Shown piece after piece: positions 37,901-49,145 of a stretch of 64,000 nt of DNA (the stretch's first letter is position 1; each line of letters opens with the position of its first letter). The stretch covers positions 39,053,518 to 39,117,517 of the forward strand of contig NW_024881313.1 in the NCBI RefSeq assembly GCF_018691265.1. The letters are read 5' to 3'. The notes under the pieces are model-generated. The model was not told the origin of the DNA and ran no database searches. It was given only the letters and a program-made list of their open reading frames with translations. This stretch comes from Tyto alba (Eukaryota; Chordata; Aves; Strigiformes; Tytonidae). Both the position numbers and the translations under genes were made by a program.

Positions 37901-39968
37901 TCAATATATATTATAAGTACATATGGACAGCACTAGGATTTGCAGAATTATTTGTTGTATAAAGACGTTATTTCCCCTTAATAACTTTTCACAGCCCCTC
38001 ACAGAATTTTTGAGCAACCCCTGAGATTAGAGGCTGTTTTGGACTCAGTCCTAGAAAACAAGCCAAGTATGATAAATAAAATAAAACATCTGGAGGTCTA
38101 GCCATCAGAATATCATCAGATATCCACAGATTCTGAGGGAATGTTATGTATGAAAGGTAATAATCTGAAGTATTGGGCTTTTCATAAAACATAACTCTCT
38201 GAAAGAATGTAGCATGAGACAAAAAATAATGTTGATCTGAGTTGATTGTGTAGAAAATTTACTGTGGAAAATCATGAGGTCTGTAATGAATAGTTGGATC
38301 ACTTTAACAAGAGCCTGTGCCAATAAAATCTAAACATATATATAAAAAACAAAGATAACAGAAGTCAATCTTGCTAAGCAAAGATGCAAGGAACAATGTG
38401 GAGGATAAACACAGTTGAAAGGGAGAAAAAAGGCAAATAAGGTTCTAATTAGTGGGAGGGACTGAATAGATTACACAAAGAAGATAAAAGCAAGGAAAGC
38501 TAATTGGAAACACAGCAATGTAGTATCAAACAATCCAAAGTATGTTATCTAGTACAAATGGGTTTTCAGTTCTTTCCACAGGCAAGTGGTGAGTAAAAAG
38601 GTTGGTGCTCTTGAGGTTAAAAAGCAGGAAACATAGAGAAGAAAAAATGTTAGTTACGACTAAAATACTGACTTCCAAATTGCGTAACAGGCACATGCAA
38701 TCCTTCCCCCATGGTGAAGACAGCAATTTCACTCTCAGCCCTCACGGAAACACATGATCATGTATTGATGTTAAATGTTCAAGGAGTTCATCAAAGACCT
38801 GCTGTTTCTTCATGTCTTTCAGTGCTGGTAGAAATAGAAACCTGAGTTCAACATGGGCACTGCTACCATGTCATCTCTCTGTGGTGGCCCATGTGGAAAG
38901 AGTATTTCTCTGAATTTGACTGACCCACTGAAGATACTAGCTGTAGGCTTTGAAGTGTGGAAGCAGGAAGCATCAGTGCATCCTCTCACTTTCTAGCCAT
39001 AAAATGGTGTAGAAGGTTCTTCTCACAGGGTTAAAATTGTTGGAGAAAGACCTTATGTTCAATTAGGCATGGTGTAGATGAATAGACACCTAATCAAGGG
39101 CTTTGATGCTCCTCTGGGGAGTAAACTCTCAATCCAGATTCTGAGGAAGGATGCTAAAGGAGTAGGAAATCGCTCTCCCGAGCTTACAGTACATGTATCT
39201 ATCTTACATGCTGCAGCCAGTGGTTGAAATATAACCATTTGTTCTCCATGTGCAAGTATTCTTACTAAAAAAGTACATCGGGAATCCTCAGTGTTGTGTG
39301 GAATTGCCCTCCTTGATGTCCTTGTTGTCAGCCTCAACTTAATGCTCAAGTGGCCCATTTTTTTTCCCAAATTCTTTCTATTTAAAGACAAGGGAAGAGG
39401 TTAAATCTAGGAAAACACACTGTGGTTAGTAACCTATTAGCTGTCTTTCATCCCTTTCTGTCTGCATGGGTTATGATTTTCTTGAATTGGTGCCCCAATT
39501 TTGGCTCTCAATACAGAGAGTGAGCACTTGTTAGTGAGAGGTTGGTTACATGGGGTTCAGCGGTCCCTGCGGGTGAGCTGCTTTCCTTGGGTACCCGAGT
39601 CACACAGCAGCAGTTTCTGTTCTTTGAAGTTACATGCACAGCTTTTGCAAGCTGCTTGGTAAAACAAAGGTCACTTTTGCAAATGGCTTTCCGCAGCATT
39701 GGCTTGGGTGTCGGGCATTGCTCGGCAAATTCACCCCTTGCAGAGGACGCAAGGGTGCCTCGCTGCAGTTGTATGGCTTTGGCTGCTCCCTTCCCAACCA
39801 GCAGACTACCAGGCAGTGCCAACTCCTCTAGAATTTAAAACACAGGCATTTTTGTGGTCATTTCTACTTCTTATTTTGTAGGGCTTTGCTCAGCAGTACT
39901 TGGAACACATTGGCCTCAGATTTCTGGCAGAAAATTGTAGTGCTGCAATCCCTTCTATGAACAAAGCG

Positions 39969-39995
39969 TCTGTCTGTCTATCTATCTATCTATCA

Positions 39996-40069
<74 letters not shown>

Positions 40070-40102
40070 ATCTATCTATCTGTCTATCTATCTGTCTATC
40101 TA

Positions 40103-40149
<47 letters not shown>

Positions 40150-40160
40150 ATCTATCTATC

Positions 40161-40259
<99 letters not shown>

Positions 40260-40281
40260 ACCTATCTATCTATTCTATCTC
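39969..40281. repeat. interrupted TCTA tetranucleotide microsatellite
   Basis: About 313 bases made almost entirely of the TCTA (ATCT) unit. At least three uninterrupted blocks are present, of roughly 72, 47 and 99 bases (about 18, 11 and 24 units). They are separated by variants such as CAATT, ATCATC, TCTG and CACC insertions. TCTG units are grouped at the left edge and near 40080-40096. A 67-codon open frame of repeating serine, isoleucine, tyrosine and leucine runs through it and is an artefact of the repeat. Confidence 0.97.
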
Positions 40282-41467
40282 TACTCTAAGCAAGCTCAGT
40301 TATGACTGCAGTGGGAAATCTGCCTTTCCTTCTCAGGGCTCAGCATGCAAAGATGCATCCCCTCTCTCAGAAGCAACAGCCCTGTTTTTCCAGATTTTGT
40401 TATTTATTTTAGCAAACTAGACAATAGGACCATCTTTGCCATGAGTCACCTTCAACCTGCTGCCATAGACAGATTATTTTGCTTCTCAGTAGAAGCTGCC
40501 TTGCACTTTTGATTTTCATAAAGGAAAATATATTTAAAAATTTGAACTTCACCTTTTCCTCTGTTGTGCTGTTCCTAGCAAAAGTGTCATGAATGCTTGT
40601 CACTCCTTCCCCTCCTTCTTCCTTTTTTTTCTTAAGCTTGGTGAGTGAAGAGATATAAAAAGAGGACAGCTCTAGCCTTCCCTCATGACTAGTGTTTTTA
40701 AGGGTCAGTGCATAATTAAAGCTTGCCAGCACTGTTCACAGAACCTTTGGTGTTGTAAGGAGATCAGGCACCTCTGATTAATGATGTGCAAATAAAGTTT
40801 CAGAGCCCTGACTGTTTGCCCCATGAGCCTGACGGCACTAAGTGACCTGAGCACTCAAGAACTGATCAAGAAAACAACAAACCAACAGTGAAATATCTCT
40901 CTAAATAATGACAGGAAAAATGGCTTCATAAAATGAATGCTGTCTCGTCTTACCATGTGGTAAAATTTTGAGGTTATTGCTGGTGGCCAAATATAAAATG
41001 CAGGTCTGCCATATGTTCTCTCGATAAATTTTAAGCAGGGGACCATGCTGTGGTTGAGGTTTGCATCTCAGATATGGAGTGATAGAGTAGGAAAAAAATT
41101 TGGTGCAGCAGCCAAAGGTCAGGAATGGCAGTTCAGACACCAGTGGAAAGTTTTGAGGCAGAACAAAGGTCATGAAGTTAGCAATGGGATCAGACAGCCA
41201 CAGTATCAAGACTCAAATGCAGTGATTGGAGTGACTCATTCACACACAGTTGCTCCTCACAGGAACCAGGATAGGGTTTGTCCCCTTGGGGTTCAGTCTC
41301 GCCAAGCTGAGCTTTTCTGGGTCACTGACGGGAGCTTGCTTGGTTTGTCAAGTTCCCTGCCAACTCACTGCATGTGTGAGCCTCAGCCTTCTGTGGTGAT
41401 GGTCTCCCTTTCCTCTCCCACTTCCAAGATAGCCTTTCCCTTGAAAGCCATACCATAGCATAGGCAA

Positions 41468-41560
41468 ATTCAGGTCAGAGGAGGCTTCAGGCCACCTTGT
41501 CCAACCTCTTGCTCAAAGCAGGGTCAGAGATGAGGACAACCCACTGTTAGTGAGAGGTTG
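41468..41560 (-). mobile_element. CR1 LINE 3' fragment (older, small)
   Basis: The plus strand reads 'caggtcagaggaggc', then 'ccttgtccaacctc' and 'ttgctcaaagcagggtca'. This matches the reverse complement of the CR1 3' end, where a 'tagtccaacc' motif is followed by 'tgctcaaagcagggtca'. Orientation is the same as the larger copy at 29.4 kb, but it belongs to a different subfamily, because the 29.4 kb copy has 'ccattaacctaacactgcc' at this position. The terminal octamer is lost and similarity fades after about 41560. Confidence 0.7.
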
Positions 41561-43087
41561 GGTGAGATGAGATCTCATGTTAAGCTCAATGCTTGGGAAA
41601 GGGCAATGAATCTTCTTTAGCAGTTGACATGAAGGACAACTTCTTATGAATCAGGCCGGATGGCATTTTGCTTTTCATCCCCAGTCCCATGACAAATGAT
41701 GATGTCAATCTGGCAGCATTCCTGTCCTGGTCAGCAGACCCTTTCAACCACTAAAAAAGCCACTGATTTCAAAATGCCACAAAGTTGTGAAGAATAGCCC
41801 TTTTTCTTCTGATTCCAGGGATTCATCTGAATTGGGTATCATTCCTCATTTACAGAGAATTAAATAAAGAGATGGACCTATGCAAGTAGTATGAAAGATC
41901 CAGAGCTAAATTAGAGTTAAAGAATAAAGAGCACTGAAGACAACACTGCTTAAGCCCAGCTGCTGTAGAAAATATTTTCAATGTCTCCACTGCTACTGCA
42001 TTGTTTTTTATGGCTTGTAACCTTTCAGTACTCCATCTGAAGTGTGGCAATGTTAGTATCCTTGTTCTGCAAGTGGAGTGGTATAAAGGAAAGATTCATT
42101 TCAGTCAATATTAGCAATCTAAAATTTGATATCTTTTCTAAGTTGGCCTTTTCTACTTTTTCTGGAGTAGCTGAAGTTAGATACACATATTTAGAGGGCA
42201 AATTAACTGGTTTCATGGGAACCTGTCTTAAATGAATCCTTGTCAGAGGATCACCCTGATGATTAGAAATGAAATAGAAGAGGAATGATGCAAAGTGAGA
42301 TAAATACTTTATTTCAGAATGTTGGCACTGATTTGAAAGACCTGTTTTGCTTGGAATTCCTTTTTCAACATTGAAGAAACGATGTATTCAGTAATAACAG
42401 CTGCATAAAACTCCAAATTAATTTATTGGTTCATTAGTCCTTGGACACTCTAGATTCTGATATAACCCCATTTTCCAATAAATAACTTTAAAGCCTGAGA
42501 TTTCTGTTCACTGCTCTTGTTCACAAGCTTCTCACTGGGGGCAGATGAGACTGTGGAACAGTTTAGCAGGCTTAGTAATTATGGGTTCCCTTAATGACTT
42601 CTGCTCAGTGATTTTTCTAACTTCTTTAACTCCACTTGACATCCTGACCTTGTTGTACCAGATCTACAAAGCTGCCATATCTTCAGGATAACTTTTCAGT
42701 CAGCTAAGGATTTCTCTAGAGCTGGATGATCAACTCTTTTTCATCTCGTCTAGCTTTTTTATTATTATTAGCCTCCTTTATTTATTTTTTTTTCCTGTGC
42801 TTTTGTTTATATCCAGAAAATTCAATAAATATCGCAGCAAAAAGCAGACCTGGAAGGTTAGGGTGCATGGAGCCACATTAGCCATTAAAAGTGTCTGCAG
42901 GGCACAGTTCCCAGTCAGTAGACGTGGGGGTGGGATTTCTCTCATTTTAATATCAGATGTCTGCAAATTATTTAAGTCTGTGCTAGTCACTCAATTCTCC
43001 CTTTATAGTGAAGGCAGCCTCCAGACACCCATTCACTCCCTGGCCTCCAGGTTCAATTTCATTAAAGGCCTCTATAATTCTATTTAA

Positions 43088-43122
43088 AAGAAAAAAACAA
43101 AACAAACAAACAGACAAACTAA
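43088..43122. repeat. A-rich CAAA-type simple repeat
   Basis: A short stretch of AAAC, AAAC and AGAC units. Low complexity. Confidence 0.75.
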
Positions 43123-46100
43123 CTCCCCAAAATGGGTCCTCCTCTGCAGCAGGACAGGTAGAATTTGAAGCCTGCCAGGCAGTCCTGTCTCTGAGTATCT
43201 TAGGGATTTTGTAATCTATTTTACTTCCAGCTGCTCTCTCATAGGTTTTCCTCACCAGAGACTCTCTTAACCCCAATCCATTGCAGCTGACTTAAACCCC
43301 TGCAAGTCAAATAAAGAACAGCTAAATTTTCAGCAAAGTAGGGTCAGTTCCGGTTTCATTCAAAATGTAAAGCTAGGTGCTTTAAATGCACTTTGCAAGA
43401 GAGGGTTAAGTTACAATAATAAACTTACTTGCACTGGCACCAGCTCGTGTAGAAGGAGAAAAAGAAAAATTATGCTCATCCAATTCTATACAGCTTGGCA
43501 GGAGATGGGAAAAGCAGAGCAGGGTTTCTAGGAAAACTCAAGGAAAGTCACTGCTTAGAAAGCTGATCTGGTGAATTTTGCTTTTATAATTTTTTTTTTT
43601 TCCTGGATTCTCACAAAACCACACAGGCCAGGAGGGATTTACTTCAGTGTCTACCACAGTGCACGGTAATGAACACTGGTCCAAAAAGAAGCTTTTTACA
43701 GCTGATGTTATATGTGCTGAGCGTTTCTGTGGCCCTGTTCAACTAAATGAGAAAGTAAGTCCTGAAGTGCAAAGAACACCAAAATGCTCTTACAATCTTC
43801 AGCCATGTAGAAAGCCAGACTGCAGCTTATGCAAATCTCTATCTGTACTGGTAATTAAACATATATTTAAGTTATGACTTATGAATGAGACTCAAGCCTC
43901 TATATATCCCTTGTAAAGTTAGTTGGACAGGAACAGCTCTTCTTGATTTGGGGGTGTGAAACCCATCCTGTTCCCCTTTGCCTCTCAGGATCTTCTCTTC
44001 CTGCAATGTCTGGACCTTCTCCAGGTGCTCATGGTCCTGGGCTTGGTTATCCAGAAGTAGTCATCCAGTTCTCTGCTCCTGCTTGTCAAAGGGTTTTGGT
44101 GTACACTAGTAAAGAAGGTTGGGATCCTGGCAGGGTTTTTCTTCACTTCCCTGAGTGTTGGCTGATGAGGCTGTGACTTCTCCTCTGGTACAGGCATCCA
44201 CAAACTGCAGTCCTCAGGAATAGGTAAAAGCAAAGGGGACAAGGAGTTCTTGAGCTTTTTCCTTCATGACCCCATCAGCAAAATGGAAACTCATGGAGAA
44301 TTAATTTATGGATATTTGATATTTAGAAAGTAGTAGAACACAAATAAAAAAAGTAAATGCTGATGTTCAAAATTAAAGGTTGTTTTACAGAAAAGTAAAA
44401 CGTGATCGATGTTTAAGGAATGAAAAAATCCTTTGTAACTTTAGTTCAGTAACAAGGTATAAATAAATCTCTGGGGAGACTGCAGATGAAACTTCATTGT
44501 GAGCACAATTCAGGGCTTTAGAAGCACTGCGGTGGAGTGGAGACTTTCTCTCACTTTCTCATCACTAATATAAAATGCCAGGAGCATATTACTGCTAACT
44601 TATCTACTGCTAAAATAACATTCTCTTATTTGATATAGGGGAAAAATACATGCTTCTTTGCTGCTTTGAACAAGTTGGATTTATGATCTCTGCCAGGGAA
44701 ATACTCACTTAATATTTTTCTTAAAGATGCATTTTTGGCCAATTATTTCATTTAATTTCAATGTTATATTTCATTTTATTTAACAGTTTTGTCTAACATT
44801 TATTAATACCATAACTAAAGGAAGTCTAAGCATGTGCATCTATTATTTTTATTAATGTTCTGATTGTTTTATTGCATTATTTTCAATGATACTTTACACT
44901 ATTTAATATGCAAAAGCCTACTAAATTAGTTAAGATTAACTGATACATCTGTGGTCTTGTCAGACAAGTTTGGAAGTGAGCTGAATGTATAATCTACTCC
45001 AAGGAGCTCTAAGAACAAAATTCAGGATATACTGTTGTCATTGAAAAAGGGTGGTCCAGCTCACCATGTGATGGAGCCCTCTCATGGGTCTCTCTTTCAA
45101 AATGGTTAAAGGATGGGAAATCTGTGACAAACTCTAACTCTGAGCAGACATCAGTCTGAACAGTCCAGGAGATACCCTAATATATATTTAAAATAAAATA
45201 AAAAAGACTTCATTGGGCAGGGTTTGGGGAAGAAGCAATGCATCTTGAATTCTGCAACCAAGAGAACGTGACTACATACAGCCGTAGTCCCCCTGCTCAG
45301 AAACTTATGGTTATAAGTACTTTTCTAACACAAACTACATTGGCAGCAACAAAGGAACACTTCCAAATCTGTCTAAAGGGGCTTTGCAGTATTTGTTTTG
45401 ACACATGGGAGAGGGAGAGAGACAACCGTGTCACAGAAGTTTCACAGATTTTAAGAAAGATGATGATTTGGACAAAACACCACTCCAGCAACTACAGTTT
45501 TCTGGGGACAGGGGGCAGAGGATTGTGAATGGTTTAGTAAGTTGTTGTGCTGTCAGGTGAACTGCAGCTTGACCACAGGTCCACTGCAATGTAAAGTCCT
45601 AGTTTGCTTAAGCCATCTTCAGAGCTCATTTACATGGATCTTACTGCACAGAACACAGTTCCCCCAAAATACATGCCAAGTGCTATTCAAGGCTCTTGGG
45701 ACTCTAAGACATCCACACGGGGCTGGTGGATACCAGACAAGACTTACAGAAGACTCATGGTCCTCCAGATACTGGAGACCATCTGGAATATCCTAGAGCA
45801 TGTCAGGTGGCAATGGACACTCATGTTTAGTCAATTGAATAATGGTCCTTAATCATCATGACCAGCTTGGAGGAAGGGGAAATGACTCTGCATCTAAAAT
45901 AGTCTGAAAGCTTTCAAATTGCTCTGACATATACCCATGAGGGTCTGACCATGCCCTCAATCCAGCTGCCATCCCAACGGGGAAAACAGAACAGTAATCA
46001 CAATATTTACTGTATTGGGTTTGTGTGGCAAGTTTTTGGCAGTGGCCGGGCTACAGGGGTGGCTTCTGTGAGAAACTGCTGGAAGCTTCCCCCATGTCTG

Positions 46101-46390
46101 ACAGAGCCAATGCCAACCAGCTCCAGGATGGACTCACTGCTGGCCAAGGCTGAGCCCATCAACGATGGTGGTAGCACCTTTAGGATAACGTATTGAAGAA
46201 AGGGGAAAAAATACCTGCACAACTGCAGCTGGAGAGAGGAGTGAGGATATGTGAGTGAAACTACTCTGCATCCAGCAAAGTCAGTGAGGAAGGAGGGGGA
46301 GGAGGTGCTCCAGGCACTGGATCAGAGACTCCCCTGCAGCCCGTGATGAAGACCGTGGTGAGGCAGGCTGTCCCTCTGCACCCATGGAGG

Positions 46391-46724
46391 TCCACGGTGG
46401 AGCAGATCTCCACCTGCAGCCTGTGGAGGACCCCACGCTGGAGCAGAGGGATGCCCAAAGGAGACTGTGACCCTGTGGGAAGCCCACACTGGAGCAGGAT
46501 CCTGGCAGGACTTGTGGACCCATGAAGAGAAGAGCTGGTGCTGGAACAGGTTTGCTGGCAGGACTCATGACCCCGTGAGGGACCCACGCTGGTGCAGTCT
46601 GTTCCTGAAGGAAGGAGTTCCAGAATAGGGGAGTTTGGGAAGAGCTGTAGCTCATGAGAAGGACTTACATTGGAGAAGTTTGTAGAGGACTGTTTTCCAT
46701 GGGAGGGACCCCATGCTGGAGCAG
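46391..46724 (+). repeat. degenerate tandem units inside the LTR
   Basis: Seven versions of a 'ccacgctggagcag' motif start at about 46391, 46431, 46482, 46534, 46582, 46663 and 46709. Most are followed by a variable segment, and spacing is about 40 to 52 bases except for one gap of about 81, where a unit may be missing or unrecognisable. Confidence 0.7.
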
Positions 46725-46941
46725 GGGAAGCGTGTGAGGAGTCCTCCCCATGAAGAGGAAGGACAGCAGAGACAATGTGTGAGGCATGGACCGCAATCCC
46801 TATCCCCTGCCCCCTGCACCACTCGGTGGGGAGGAGGTGGAGATGTTGGGAGAAAAGATAAGCCTAGGAAGAAGGGAGGGGTGGGGGAAGGTGTTTTAGG
46901 AGTTGTTTTATTTCTCATTACCCTACTCTGGTTTGATTTGC

Positions 46942-46947
46942 AATAAA
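46942..46947 (+). promoter_or_regulatory. LTR polyadenylation signal AATAAA
   Basis: A canonical hexamer lies about 180 bases before the LTR's 3' end. A T-rich segment ('gatactttt') follows. Its position fits the R-region polyadenylation signal of the element. Confidence 0.6.
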
Positions 46948-48672
46948 TTATGATACTTTTCCCAAGTCGAGTCTGTTTTACCTGTAACAGTAATTGGTGA
47001 GTGATCTCTCCCTGTCCTTATCTCCACCCATCAGCCTTTCATTATATTCTCTCTCTCCTGTCCAGCTGAGTCATAGAGTGGCTTTGGTGGGCACCTGGAG
47101 TCCAGCCAAGGTCAACCCACCACAGCTTACTTGCGTATTGCACATAATGAAGAAAAAAAAAAGGTCTAAGACCACATGGGTACAACCAGAATGGGGGAAA
47201 TCCAAGGATTGTATGTTCTTTTGACCCAGTCTTTACCTGGAGAGGTTTTTTATGCATCCCTCGCTCTGAAAGACAAGTAATTATGAGGAAATCTCAGGCT
47301 TCTTTTAAAAAGAAAATAAAGTAATAATCCTCAGAACTGTAGAAGAAACCTTAAAAAGGTAAAATGAAAAAAAAAAAATCCAATATGAGAAGGCAAATAA
47401 AGAGTCTACATTTATTTTTGTAAAAGTCTGATGAAGTTTAAGTCGATAATATGGCTGGGATGGGAGGGGGGAAGGCAGAGAGAGGGCTGACTCATGTTTT
47501 TTGAATGTTTGGGGTTAGCACCAGTGTGTTTGGCAAATTCTTATGTGTACTTAATATGTGTAAAGGAAATTATAATTGGCCCATAGATGATTTGTTAACT
47601 AAAAATAGGGCTAAAGCTGTAAAAATATTTGTAACATAAAATTTCACCAACTCTTCATCATTCTTTAGGGCTTTTCTCAAAACACATTGCTAACTATGGG
47701 GTCTCTAAACACCTCTCCATGGTAATTTATTTGAGAGATGATGGCAAAGCTGAAGATGCATTTCAGCATGTTGGGTGAGATCTGCAAAGGCAGTTAAACC
47801 AGATGAGGACCTACCAAACTAACAGAGCTACTCCTCAATCTTAACATTGAATTGCCTCACTGAATGCAATGCCTTTACCCTCCCTGAGACTCTTGTTGGG
47901 TTAGAAACTTGCTCTGGTCCTGAATTTGTGAGTGAAGGAGCAGCAGCTGAGGTTTGGCTGCCTGACTGTCTGAGCAGTCTGTCCTTGGTGGTTGAAAATG
48001 TGCCCAAAGCAAGGAACTCATACCAGGATTTGCTAATCACCTTATTACCTTTCCAACTCTAATTTTTCATGTGGTCTCCATATTTTGAACACCTTCTGGC
48101 CCATGAGATTGTCTTGGCCATTTCTTCGGAGACAATAGCAAAAAACCTGTTAGAACACTCAGTTTCCATATACTCTGAACTGGAATGTTCCTGGATGTCC
48201 TCAGTAAACTTGACATGTGAGAGGAACCCCAGGTGAGTCACTCCTGTGTGGTCCCACTCATTACATGGCACATCACTTCATATTCTTGAGTACCTGTAGG
48301 GAAAGTCTCAGGCTGAACCTGGAACTGATTGGAAGTCCAGTTGAAGTTGGTGGAAGAAAATCCTCTCTTGACCTTCATGAGCTTTGGCTGGTATCCAGAC
48401 TCATGATGTTCACACCTCCTCAATGCAACCTCCGGCATTTGAGTCATGTAAAGCTGGGTTGGAGAAAATGTCAGGTAATGCAACATAAGCAGCCACCCCG
48501 GAGGAGACGAGCTGGTCGGCTATTCCCAGCTGTGCTGCGGTTGAGCGCAGAGTTTATGATGTGCTTCTTCTCTGTGTGCATCCAAACCGAGCAGCAGCTT
48601 TTGCTGTGCCTGTGACTGGAGACCACAGAACATAAGCTGCCACCAACACCTTGCCATTGACCTCAGCCTTGT

Positions 48673-48741
48673 TCACCTCTCTCTCCTCTCCACTCTTCCC
48701 CCTTCCAGTCACCCCCCTCCCCTTCTTCTTCTCCCCAGTCC
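48673..48741. repeat. polypyrimidine tract
   Basis: About 69 bases of mostly C and T, with C-runs of five and six and CTT repeats. Low complexity, with mirror-like stretches. Confidence 0.75.
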
Positions 48742-49094
48742 CGTGACAGCACCGTGACCGGCTCCAAAAACCTGTCAGCTGGAGTTCCTACTCCCTGAAA
48801 TTATAGGCAATGGTTTGCGAAATGGTGGAGGCCTGCTCAGTGTTATCTTTCTGTCACTCCTCATTTGCCCCTTATTAATAGGTGGATGAACTTGAATAAA
48901 TCCTGCAAATTCCTCTGCGTTCTCTTTTTGCCTTCCCATCTCATCTCTCTGCCGCTGCTCTGCACCATTCACCTCTCAACCCACCCACTTCTCCCCCTTC
49001 CAGCAAAAGTAAAAACAATGTCCTCTCCCCAGGCTGTTAACCAGTCGTATAAACTTAAGCCTTGTTCACAGCATGCAACTGCAAATGAGAAAGT

Positions 49095-49145
49095 ATATGT
49101 GCATACACACATGTGTAAATGCACGTGCACATGTGTGAAAACACA
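49095..49145. repeat. alternating CA/TG-rich sequence
   Basis: Irregular alternation of purine and pyrimidine ('tgtgcatacacacatgtg', 'cacgtgcacatgtgtg') is a degraded dinucleotide repeat with several small palindromes. Confidence 0.65.

Larger units (their letters stand above)
30446..39968. other. single-copy non-coding region
   Basis: No gene is supported. The longest frames are 32396-32941 minus (181 codons) and 32722-33294 plus (190 codons). They overlap on opposite strands in a GC-richer, CpG-containing patch, lack recognisable motifs, and are most simply chance frames. Other content is an A-run, an AT/AG repeat, short T- and A-runs near 36.06 and 36.16 kb, and a patch with scattered CpGs at about 39540-39780. 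Confidence 0.55.
40282..46010. other. single-copy non-coding region, AT-rich at 44.3-44.95 kb
   Basis: No gene is supported. Contents recognised are a small CR1 piece at 41.5 kb, a CA/AAC-rich tract near 43.1 kb, a T-run near 43.59 kb, and a markedly AT-rich stretch from about 44300 to 44950 with many ATTA and TTTAA motifs. Frames up to 137 codons (41045-41458) resemble nothing I recognise. Confidence 0.55.
46011..47124 (+). mobile_element. solo LTR of an avian endogenous retrovirus
   Basis: The element begins 'tgtattgggtttgtgtgg' and ends '...gtcaacccaccaca', giving the TG...CA termini of an LTR and a length of about 1.1 kb. An AATAAA polyadenylation signal at 46942-46947 sits in the expected downstream half, followed by 'cgagtctgtttta', 'gtaattggtgagtgatctct' and 'ctgtccagctgag', which I recognise from a widespread bird LTR family. 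The middle is a ladder of degenerate 'ccacgctggagcag' units. No primer-binding site or retroviral gene follows it, so it is a solo LTR left by recombination between the two ends of a provirus. Frames such as 46261-46587 are shadows of the repeat ladder. Family assignment is from memory and the exact subfamily is not given. Confidence 0.8.

Noticed and set aside
39900..40103. A repetitive membrane-like peptide of isoleucine, tyrosine, leucine and serine
   Set aside because: It is the translation of the TCTA microsatellite.
39969..40281. CRISPR-like array
   Set aside because: The repeat is a plain tetranucleotide with no spacers, in a vertebrate sequence.
46261..46655. Proline- and serine-rich proteins of 108 and 124 residues on the minus strand
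   Set aside because: They are shadows of the repeat ladder inside the first LTR.
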